From JBFLYH01 sp964630235 (GTDB lineage: Bacteria; Oederibacteriota; JAAXVQ01; JAUVAV01): 64,000 nucleotides of DNA. Below are positions 7,288 to 14,401 of this stretch, piece by piece. Under the pieces are notes generated by a model, which worked only from the letters and a program-made list of their open reading frames with translations, was not told where the DNA came from and did no database searches. A program made the translations under genes and the position numbers. The stretch covers positions 248,001 to 312,000 of the forward strand of contig CAZVUO010000002.1 of assembly GCA_964630235.1 (NCBI GenBank), in the 5' to 3' direction. The stretch's first letter is position 1. Each line of letters begins with the position of its first letter.

Positions 7288-8208
7288 ATGCCCTTGGCGA
7301 ACCTTCGGAAATCGCTCCGCCCCCTGTCCGCGGCCGTGGTTTTCCTGGCCGTGCTGCTCGCCACCGGCTGGTGGCCGGTGCACGCCGCCCTGGCGCGGGG
7401 CTGGGCACTCGGCTGGAATATTGACGGCCACTCCGCCTGGCTCCTGACGCTGATGCGTTTCGGCCCCGGCCTCGCGGCTTTCTGCGGGCTGGCCCTGGCC
7501 CAGGGACCGTTGCGGGAGGGCTTGGGTCTCTCGGCCGGACGGCCGCAGTACCTGCTGCCGGCCTGGCTGCTCCTGCCCTTGCTGGCCGCGGCGGCGGCCG
7601 CGCTGAGCGTCACGCTGGGCCAGGCGGATTGGGATTGGCACCTTTCCGTTTCTCAATCCGATGCCAGGCTGCGCTGGGCGGTTGGCCGGCAAATGCCGGA
7701 CTGGTCTCCCCAGGGATGGGCGGTATGGCTGGGGATGATCGCGGCCGGACCGGTTGTGTGGTTCCTGCCGGCGTGGGCGGAGGAAACCGCGTGGCGCGGC
7801 CTGCTCTTTCACTGGCTGAAAAAACGCGGCTTTTGGGCGGCGGCCCTGGCCGCGGCTCTGCTGGAATGGGCCTGGCGCCTGCCGCTGTACAGAATGGGAT
7901 TCGCGTATCCGGACCACCCGCAGCTCGCGCCCTGGCTGGGGCTGGGCTTTATTGTCCTGACCAGCGTCCTGCTGACCTGGCTGCGCGCGGCTTCGGGCGC
8001 GGTCTGGGCGCCGGCCGTGGCCCGCGCCACCTTGTCCGCGGGCGCGCTCATTCCCCTCGCCTTGACCCGGGACTACGACGCGGCCTGGACCCATTTGCAG
8101 GGTTTGCCGGGACTGGCCCTGCTGCTGCTCATCATCCTGGGGCTGTGGTCGCTGGGCTGGTTGAAAACCGAAAAGGATTCCCCACAGCCCAGAATTGTTT
8201 CCCCGTAA
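7288..8208 (+). CDS. CPBP-family integral membrane protein with eroded protease motifs
   Basis: A 306-residue protein with about seven hydrophobic segments. The CPBP/Abi motif 1 (EExxxR) is intact as EETAWRG (Glu165, Glu166, Arg170). The second and third motifs, which normally give two histidines for catalysis, are not. The expected FxxxH site reads LEWAWRLPLY, and the expected HxxxN site reads ARATLSA with Arg at the His position. It is therefore a CPBP relative that may not be proteolytic. ATG 7288 lies seven bases after a TATAAT and has no Shine-Dalgarno, so a leaderless mRNA is likely. Its stop abuts a GC-rich repeat that separates it from convergent nth. Confidence 0.75.
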   Translation: MPLANLRKSLRPLSAAVVFLAVLLATGWWPVHAALARGWALGWNIDGHSAWLLTLMRFGPGLAAFCGLALAQGPLREGLGLSAGRPQYLLPAWLLLPLLAAAAAALSVTLGQADWDWHLSVSQSDARLRWAVGRQMPDWSPQGWAVWLGMIAAGPVVWFLPAWAEETAWRGLLFHWLKKRGFWAAALAAALLEWAWRLPLYRMGFAYPDHPQLAPWLGLGFIVLTSVLLTWLRAASGAVWAPAVARATLSAGALIPLALTRDYDAAWTHLQGLPGLALLLLIILGLWSLGWLKTEKDSPQPRIVSP

Positions 8209-8284
8209 GGGCGAACCTTGTGTTCGCCCCGGGCCTGTTTGCCGCCAAAAACAAAGGGCGGGCACGCAGGCCCGCCCCTACAGG
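8209..8284. repeat. GC-rich dispersed hairpins between convergent genes
   Basis: Two adjacent palindromes: GGGCGAACctTGTGTTCGCCC (8209-8229) and AGGGCGGGCACGCAGGCCCGCCCCT (about 8255-8279). They resemble GC-rich hairpins common in many genomes. Lying between the CPBP gene (+) and nth (-), they could serve as a bidirectional terminator or 3'-end stabiliser, though no long T-run follows. Confidence 0.6.
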
Positions 8285-8301
8285 TCAACGAACCGGTGGT
8301 T

Positions 8302-9000
8302 TTATATTTGGAATGCGGACGGGCACAGCCGCGCGAACGGGCATTCTCCGCACAGCGGTTTTTTGGCGTCGCAGATTTTGCGGCCGTGAAAAATGAGGCG
8401 GATGGCGAACCCGCGCCATTCTTGCTGCGGCAACAGCCGCATGAGATCCTGTTCGATCTTTTCCGGCTGGGTCTGCCGGGTCAGCCCCAGGCGTTGCGAC
8501 AGGCGCTTCACATGCGTGTCCACCACCACGCCTTCGGCCCGGCCGAAGGCCGACCCCAGCACCACGTTGGCGGTTTTGCGGGCCACGCCCGGCAGGGTTA
8601 AAAGTTCTCCCATGGTGACCGGCACGCGCCCCCGAAAGTTCCGCACCACGGTCTGGGCCATGCCCAACAAGTTCTTCGCTTTGTTCCTAAAAAATCCCGT
8701 GGCGTGGATCAGCCGTTCCAGTTCCGCCTGATCGGCTTGGGCCAAGGCCTCGGCCGAGGAATACTTTTTGAACACCGCCGGGGTGACGCGGTTGACGACC
8801 TCGTCCGTGCATTGCGCCGAGAGAATGGTGGCCACGATCAGCTGAAAAGGGTTCTGAAAGTGCAGGGCGATCTGCGTGCCGGGGTAATGTTTCCTGAGGA
8901 GCGGAAGAAGTTTGTTCAAACGCCCGCCGACATTTCCGTCGCTCCGCCGGCCAGGTGTCACGGTCAGCGTTTTCTTCTTTTCCAGCAGTTTGACGCTCAT
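8302..9000 (-). CDS. nth: Endonuclease III (DNA glycosylase/AP lyase)
   Basis: Removes oxidised pyrimidines from DNA and nicks the abasic site. The 232-residue protein has the helix-hairpin-helix LPGVARKTANVV with the catalytic Lys, the catalytic Asp in VVDTHVKR, and the [4Fe-4S] cysteine loop C-X6-C-X2-C-X5-C at the C-terminus (CDAKKPLCGECPFARLC). ATG 9000 is chosen because it matches the family start and overlaps the stop of the upstream beta-helix gene as ATGA, which implies translational coupling to a surface protein gene. The N-terminal 25 residues are a basic extension. All catalytic residues are intact. Confidence 0.95.
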   Translation of the reverse strand: MSVKLLEKKKTLTVTPGRRSDGNVGGRLNKLLPLLRKHYPGTQIALHFQNPFQLIVATILSAQCTDEVVNRVTPAVFKKYSSAEALAQADQAELERLIHATGFFRNKAKNLLGMAQTVVRNFRGRVPVTMGELLTLPGVARKTANVVLGSAFGRAEGVVVDTHVKRLSQRLGLTRQTQPEKIEQDLMRLLPQQEWRGFAIRLIFHGRKICDAKKPLCGECPFARLCPSAFQI

Positions 9001-11612
9001 TTTATCACGCTCACTTTCAGCTTGGCCTTCTCCGATCCATTGACCAGGAACCGCGCCAGGTACACGCCCGGCGCCGCGCCGGTGCAATCCCAGACCAGCG
9101 ACTGTCCCCTGCCGGCCGTGAGATCGCCGGACAGTTCGGCCGCTCGCTCGCCTGCCAGGTTGTAGATCGCGATCTTCACGGCCGCGGCCTGGTCCAGATG
9201 GAAGACGAACGTCATCTTCCCCTTGGCCGGGTTGGGATAGGCCCGCACGGCCTTGCCGCCCAGGTCCGCGCCGGCCAGGGCGTTGGTGGCCGTGGCCGTG
9301 GGGGTCGGAGTCGCGGTGGGGCTTATGGTCGGAGTGGGAGAAATGGTGGGTGTGGGGGTGACCGTGAACGTAGCCGTGGGCAGGGGCGTGGGCGGGGGCA
9401 GGACCAGAACATTGGCCGAGAAGCTGGAAGTATTGCGGCTGCTGTCCGTGGCTGTGGCGCAGACATATTGACCTGCGCTGACCGCGCCGCCCGGGTTAAG
9501 GTTCCAGTCGCCGCTGCCGTCCGCGGTCGCAACGCCGACATACCGCACGCTGCCGCCGTTGCCAACTGCGCCTTCGGCCACGAACACCTCCACGTAGTCG
9601 CCGGACACGGCCGTGCCGGTGATCAGGGTCCCGGCCACCGCACTGGCCACCGCTGGCGCGCCTTTGCCGCCATTGCCGCCGCTGGCTAAACCGATAGCCC
9701 CGAGAGTGCAGGCAGTAATGGTGTTTCCCAGCAGGCGGTTGCCGGTCGTGGCTGCGCCGGTTACATACACGCCATAGCTTGTGGCGCCAGTGACCAAGTT
9801 CCCCTGGCCTCCAGCCAGGCCAATACTATTGTCATGGGCGTTGGTGAGGATATAGATCCCATGCGAAAGGCCGGTGGTCACGCCGTCAGGCCGCCTGCCC
9901 ACCACGTTCCCGGCCAGGGTGTTGCCAAAAGCTCCGGCATTGAAGAGATAGACAATATCCGCCGCGTAATTACCCTGCACCAGGTTGCCGCTCGAATCGT
10001 TCAGCGCCAGGCTGGTAACGCTGCCATTGGTTAGCGTGGCGGTCCCCTCGCTGTTCATGTCAAGATAATTGCCGATCACCTGATGCCCGTAACCGCCGAA
10101 GATATACAGGCTTTCAGCCCCATTGGCGGCAATCACATTGCGTTCCGCGGGCGACCCGCCTCCGATCCGCGTGCGGGTGACAGCGTTGTTCAGGAACACC
10201 CCGCGGGTCCCGTTCCCCAGCCCGTACGAACCGTCGCCCGACAAACCGACGAAATTACCGGCCAGGATATTGCCGTCGCCGACGCTGAGAAAGACCCCTT
10301 CGCTGGTGTTGCCCGAAATGACATTGCCCCTGCGCACGGCCCCCTGGTTGGCCCCGCCGATCAAATTGTTATTGCCGGTGATTACGACGCCGATGCTGTT
10401 GGGACGGACGTCCGTGCCCCCGTCTCCCAGGCCGATATAATTCCCGCACACCGTGTTGTTGTCACCGATCACGTAGATGCCGTAACCGCCCTGGGTGTTG
10501 CCCGAGACCACATTGCGCTCCAGGGTGCTGCGGTCGCCGCCGATCACATTATGCTCTCCGCCGTTGATATAGATGGCGTAGGACCCGTTGGTCAGCGCCG
10601 GATATGATCCCGCCAGCACACAGCCGATAAAATTATTCTGCAGGCGGTTGTGGCTCGGCCGCGGCTGGGCGGCCTGCTGCCACAGGTGCACGCCATAGTC
10701 CTGGTTGCCGGAGATAATATTATGGTAATTGGCCCAGGGCAGGCCGACGGTCTGGCCATACGGGCAGTTCTGGATCAGCACCCCGGTGTTCTGCACGTCA
10801 CCCAGATTGGCCGCGGACGCAGTGGGGCCGATGAGGTTCCCGGCCACCGTGTTGCCGACACAGTCTCCGTACAAAAGCACGCCGAACATATCGTTGCCGG
10901 AGATGACATTGCCTTCGCCTTGCCCCAGATCGCCGCCGATAAAAGCATATTGCGCGGTCTGGCAGTGGATGCCGTAGGTGTTGGCCAGGGGAACAGCTCC
11001 GGTGGAATCCACCCCAATGTAGTTGCCCCGGATCCGCGTGCCATAGACCGGATTAACCTCGATCTGGATGCCGAAGAAATTGCCGCTGATGACATTGCGC
11101 TCGGCGGAGCCCCGCCCGCCAATATCCGTGTAGTGCCCGTTGGATAGGTAAACGCCTATATACAATCCCAAACCTGCGGTGTTGTTCCAATCCGTGCCGA
11201 TGCGGCAGCCGTAGATCCGGTTGGCGTTGGAGTTTATATAAACGCCGGCCACGGCATTGCCCGAATCATAGATCGCCAAACCCGTGAGCGTGCTGCCGTC
11301 ACTGCCGGGGACCAGGTTAAAAATATTGTTCGCCGCGGCCGTAGTGACGGTCTGGCCCTGGCCATCAATCAGGACTTGGCCGCCGATCCCCAGCGGGCCG
11401 TTCGTCAGGGCGATGGTCCCGATGCCCGGAGTGAAATTGATCACGTCGGCCCCGGCGTTCGCGTTGGCGTCAATGATCGCCTGGCGCAGGGACCCGGCCC
11501 CGCTGTCCGCGTTGGTGGTCACGGTATAGGTGGCCGCGAATCCATTCAAAACCAGACCCAGGCCTGTAAACAGCAGAATGGATCCTTGGCTAAAAACGCT
11601 TCTCTTTAGCAT
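8997..11612 (-). CDS. Secreted right-handed beta-helix protein 1 with YPNP C-terminal domain
   Basis: An 871-residue surface or secreted protein. Residues 1 to about 27 are a signal peptide. The start of the helix carries the GSLRQAI form of the CSLREA-type motif. About residues 40-680 are parallel beta-helix coils with recurring N.I.GN, ERNVISGN and IGG turns. A small beta domain follows (DYVEVFVAEG...GGSVRYVG), then a Thr-Pro linker (about residues 745-775), then a terminal domain AYPNPAKGKMTFVF...GVYLARF of FlgD-Ig/sorting-domain type. The substrate or adhesive role is unknown. GGAGGGG precedes the start. It is the most diverged of three tandem paralogues, begins 22 bases after the previous one, and overlaps nth. 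Confidence 0.88.
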   Translation of the reverse strand: MLKRSVFSQGSILLFTGLGLVLNGFAATYTVTTNADSGAGSLRQAIIDANANAGADVINFTPGIGTIALTNGPLGIGGQVLIDGQGQTVTTAAANNIFNLVPGSDGSTLTGLAIYDSGNAVAGVYINSNANRIYGCRIGTDWNNTAGLGLYIGVYLSNGHYTDIGGRGSAERNVISGNFFGIQIEVNPVYGTRIRGNYIGVDSTGAVPLANTYGIHCQTAQYAFIGGDLGQGEGNVISGNDMFGVLLYGDCVGNTVAGNLIGPTASAANLGDVQNTGVLIQNCPYGQTVGLPWANYHNIISGNQDYGVHLWQQAAQPRPSHNRLQNNFIGCVLAGSYPALTNGSYAIYINGGEHNVIGGDRSTLERNVVSGNTQGGYGIYVIGDNNTVCGNYIGLGDGGTDVRPNSIGVVITGNNNLIGGANQGAVRRGNVISGNTSEGVFLSVGDGNILAGNFVGLSGDGSYGLGNGTRGVFLNNAVTRTRIGGGSPAERNVIAANGAESLYIFGGYGHQVIGNYLDMNSEGTATLTNGSVTSLALNDSSGNLVQGNYAADIVYLFNAGAFGNTLAGNVVGRRPDGVTTGLSHGIYILTNAHDNSIGLAGGQGNLVTGATSYGVYVTGAATTGNRLLGNTITACTLGAIGLASGGNGGKGAPAVASAVAGTLITGTAVSGDYVEVFVAEGAVGNGGSVRYVGVATADGSGDWNLNPGGAVSAGQYVCATATDSSRNTSSFSANVLVLPPPTPLPTATFTVTPTPTISPTPTISPTATPTPTATATNALAGADLGGKAVRAYPNPAKGKMTFVFHLDQAAAVKIAIYNLAGERAAELSGDLTAGRGQSLVWDCTGAAPGVYLARFLVNGSEKAKLKVSVIK

Positions 11613-11633
11613 GGCCCCTCCACGAATGGTATG

Positions 11634-14219
11634 CTATTGGATCACGCCCACCTTCAGCTTAGCCTTCTCCGCGCCATTGACCATGAACCGAGCTAAGTAC
11701 ACGCCCGGAGCCGCGTCGCCGCAGCCCCAGACCAGGGTCTGCCCCCGGCCGGCCGCGAAATCGCCGGCCAGTTCCGCCACCCGCTCGCCGGCCAGGTTGT
11801 AAATCACCACCTTCACCCCGGCCGCCTGGTCCAGGCCGAAGACAAAGGTCATCTGGTCCTGGGCCGGGTTGGGGTAGGCCAGGACCTGTTTGCCGCCCAG
11901 GTCCACGCCGGCCAGGGCATTGGTGGCAGTGACCGTGGGGGTCGGAGAAACCGTGGGCGTGGGAGTTACGGTAGGGGTGGCGGTTACCGCGGGCGTGGGC
12001 GGTGGCAGCACGAGCACATTAGACGAGAACTCGGAGGTGTTGTTGGCCGGATCCGTGGCCAGGGCGCACACATATTCCCCGGCGCTGACCGCGCCGCCCG
12101 GGTTGAGGCTCCAGTTGCCGGCCCCGTCGGCCGTGGTGGCGCCCACGTAGCGCACGCTCCCGCCGTTGCCGGCCGACCCTTCGGCGACGAAGACCTCGAT
12201 ATAGTCACTCGCGCCGGCGGTCCCGGAAATGAGCGTGCTGGCCACGGCCAGGGCGATCGTGGGCGCGGGCTGGCTGTTATTGGCGCCGCTCTGCAGCACG
12301 ATGGGCTGGGTGGCGCAGGCCGTGATGGTGTTGCCGTACAACCCGTTGTTCCTCACTGTGGCGTTGTTCAGGACGATGCCGTATTGGGACATTTCGGAGA
12401 TGAGGTTCCCCTGGCCGCCGGGCAGGCCGATGAAATTCCCGACCGCGGAATTCGAAAGGGACACGCCGACGTTTTCGCCGGTGGACGCGCCGCTCGGCAG
12501 GATGCCGATGCGGTTGGCCACCAGGGTGTTGCCCGTGCAGTTGTTGCCGTTTAAGGACACGGTCCGGCTGAAGGCGTTCCCCGCGACCCAGTTGCGCTGC
12601 GCGCCCGTGACTTCCAGACTGAAGCTGCCGCCATTGGGTATAAAAGCCGTGCCCGCGGCGTTCATGCCGACATAGTTGCCCTCAATGCGATTTAGGCTGG
12701 TGTAAAGGATGGACATCGCCCCAAAGGCATTGTCCGCCAAAACGTTCCGCCGCTCCGGCGAAAGGTCGCCCACGCGGCAGCGCCCGGAACCGCCGCCCAG
12801 ATAGATTCCCCGGTTGCCGTTGCCCAGCGCGACGCCGCCGTCGCCGTCCAGGCCGACATAGTTGCCGTAAATGGCGTTGTCCAAACCGCCCTGCACAATG
12901 ATGCCAAAGGAAAGGTTGCCGGAAACGACGTTCCCCCGCAGGCTCCCGCCCTGGTTGGTCCCGCCGATGATATTTCCGTTCGCCGCGCCGCCCAGGGATA
13001 TGCCCGTGCCATTCGGCCGGGCGCTGCTGCCGCTCGCATTGGTGCCGATGTAATTCCCGCAAATGGTATTGTTACGGCCGTTGACGTAGACGCCGGCCGT
13101 GGTGGTATTGCCCGAGATCACGTTGCGCTCCAGGGTGCTGCGGTCCCCGCCGATGAGGTTGTAGTCCGCGCCGTTCAAATACAGGCTGTAGACACTGCCG
13201 TCGAATCCATCCGCGCTGGCGCTGTTCACGCCGATATAATTGTTTTGCAGGGTCGTGTGCTGCACGCGCGTGGGCGTGCTGCTGCCCTCGTACAGGATGA
13301 TGTTGTTCTGCCGGTTTCCGGCCACCACGTTCTCATAACCGGCCAGGGGCAGGCCGATGATGTTGCCCTGCGCCTCCTGCAGGCGGATGCCATCGGCTTG
13401 GTTGGGAATGGCCGCGGTTTCGCCCGCGCTCAGGCCGATGACGTTGCCGCACAGGGTGTTGCCCAAGGTGGTGGCGTTTTCCAACAGCAGGCCGTAGGCC
13501 GTATTGCCGGACACCAGGTTGCCCAGGCCCGCGGTGCGGTCGCCGCCGATCAGGGTCTGCACGGCGCCATCCAGGTAAATACCCACCGTTTGGGTGCCTA
13601 GCGCTGCTGTCCCGGCCGGGTTGGTGCCGACCGTATTCCCCTGGATCCGGCTGCGGTAGCTGTTGACCAGATAGATGCCTGCTGTGGCGTTGTCCACAAC
13701 GATGTTTCCTTGCCCCGGCCCGCCTCCGATATGGTTGTTCTGGCCCTGGTCGTAAATGCCCCAGACATTGCCGCGCGCACTCCCGGCCCAGTCCAGGCCC
13801 ACGCGGCAGTTCGCGACCCGGTTGTGGTTGGAGAGCAACGCGATGCCCGTGGTGCTGTCCACAATGGCCAAGCCCGTAATCGTGCTGCCGTCGCTTCCCG
13901 GCGCGAAGGCAAAACAGTTCTGCGGGCTTGCGCCCGTGCCGTCGTGACTGCCCACGCTGTTGGAATTGCCGCGGATGTCCACCTGGTCAATGATGGTCAG
14001 GACCGTGTGCACGGTGATGGAATTGGAGATGGTGAAATTGATAATGTCCGGCTGGCCTGGCGAGCTGTTGGCCTGTTGCACGCACCAGGGCAGGGACCCG
14101 GGCGTGGTCATATCCGAGGAATTGTCGGTGACATTGTACGTGGCCGCCCACGCAGCCGGCGAAGCCAGCAGCACTCCCGCACCCAACACTATCCCGACGA
14201 ACCATCCCCGTCCCCGCAT
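11634..14219 (-). CDS. Secreted right-handed beta-helix protein 2 with YPNP C-terminal domain
   Basis: An 861-residue paralogue of its neighbours. It has a signal peptide MRGRGWFVGIVLGAG...AWA (cleavage about residue 25), a PGSLPWCVQQAN motif in place of the CSLREA segment, a long beta-helix with IGGDR.LERNVISGN coils, a short Thr-Pro linker, and the terminal AYPNPAQDQMTFVF domain. ATG 14219 is chosen over 14246 because GGAGGTG lies at the correct spacing and the signal peptide then begins properly. DNA blocks 11703-11927 and 13717-14003 are identical to parts of the gene at 14402-17056, so its two ends have probably been homogenised by gene conversion. Function unknown; likely surface-exposed. 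Confidence 0.88.
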   Translation of the reverse strand: MRGRGWFVGIVLGAGVLLASPAAWAATYNVTDNSSDMTTPGSLPWCVQQANSSPGQPDIINFTISNSITVHTVLTIIDQVDIRGNSNSVGSHDGTGASPQNCFAFAPGSDGSTITGLAIVDSTTGIALLSNHNRVANCRVGLDWAGSARGNVWGIYDQGQNNHIGGGPGQGNIVVDNATAGIYLVNSYRSRIQGNTVGTNPAGTAALGTQTVGIYLDGAVQTLIGGDRTAGLGNLVSGNTAYGLLLENATTLGNTLCGNVIGLSAGETAAIPNQADGIRLQEAQGNIIGLPLAGYENVVAGNRQNNIILYEGSSTPTRVQHTTLQNNYIGVNSASADGFDGSVYSLYLNGADYNLIGGDRSTLERNVISGNTTTAGVYVNGRNNTICGNYIGTNASGSSARPNGTGISLGGAANGNIIGGTNQGGSLRGNVVSGNLSFGIIVQGGLDNAIYGNYVGLDGDGGVALGNGNRGIYLGGGSGRCRVGDLSPERRNVLADNAFGAMSILYTSLNRIEGNYVGMNAAGTAFIPNGGSFSLEVTGAQRNWVAGNAFSRTVSLNGNNCTGNTLVANRIGILPSGASTGENVGVSLSNSAVGNFIGLPGGQGNLISEMSQYGIVLNNATVRNNGLYGNTITACATQPIVLQSGANNSQPAPTIALAVASTLISGTAGASDYIEVFVAEGSAGNGGSVRYVGATTADGAGNWSLNPGGAVSAGEYVCALATDPANNTSEFSSNVLVLPPPTPAVTATPTVTPTPTVSPTPTVTATNALAGVDLGGKQVLAYPNPAQDQMTFVFGLDQAAGVKVVIYNLAGERVAELAGDFAAGRGQTLVWGCGDAAPGVYLARFMVNGAEKAKLKVGVIQ
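11703..11927. repeat. Perfect paralogue repeat, C-terminal block, copy 1
   Basis: These 225 bp read identically to 14471-14695. They encode most of the YPNP terminal domain of beta-helix proteins 2 and 3. The bases just outside the block differ between the genes. Confidence 0.85.
13717..14003. repeat. Perfect paralogue repeat, N-terminal block, copy 1
   Basis: These 287 bp read identically to 16545-16831. They encode the first beta-helix coils of proteins 2 and 3. Silent positions are also identical, and mismatches resume on both sides. Confidence 0.88.
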
Positions 14220-14308
14220 AACCCACCTCCGGATTTGTAACAACAAAAACGCTTTTATCGCAATAATGAGTGTACACGATGCGACATTTCGGCGATTTTC
14301 TATGTGTT

Positions 14309-14383
14309 CTGGATTCCGGCTTTCGCCGGAATGACGTTTATTTTATTAATCGTCACCCCGGCATGTATTTAGCCGGGGTCCAG
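14309..14383. repeat. Paired-hairpin dispersed element, copy 2 (inverted)
   Basis: CTGGATTCCGGC-tttc-GCCGGAATGACG, about 14 AT bases, then CGTCACCCCGGC-loop-GCCGGGGTCCAG. It has the same two hairpins as 2284-2353 but in reverse-complement order. It lies between beta-helix genes 3 and 2, about 90 bases upstream of the start at 14219. Confidence 0.8.
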
Positions 14384-14401
14384 CGCATTTCCGACCCCTC
14401 A

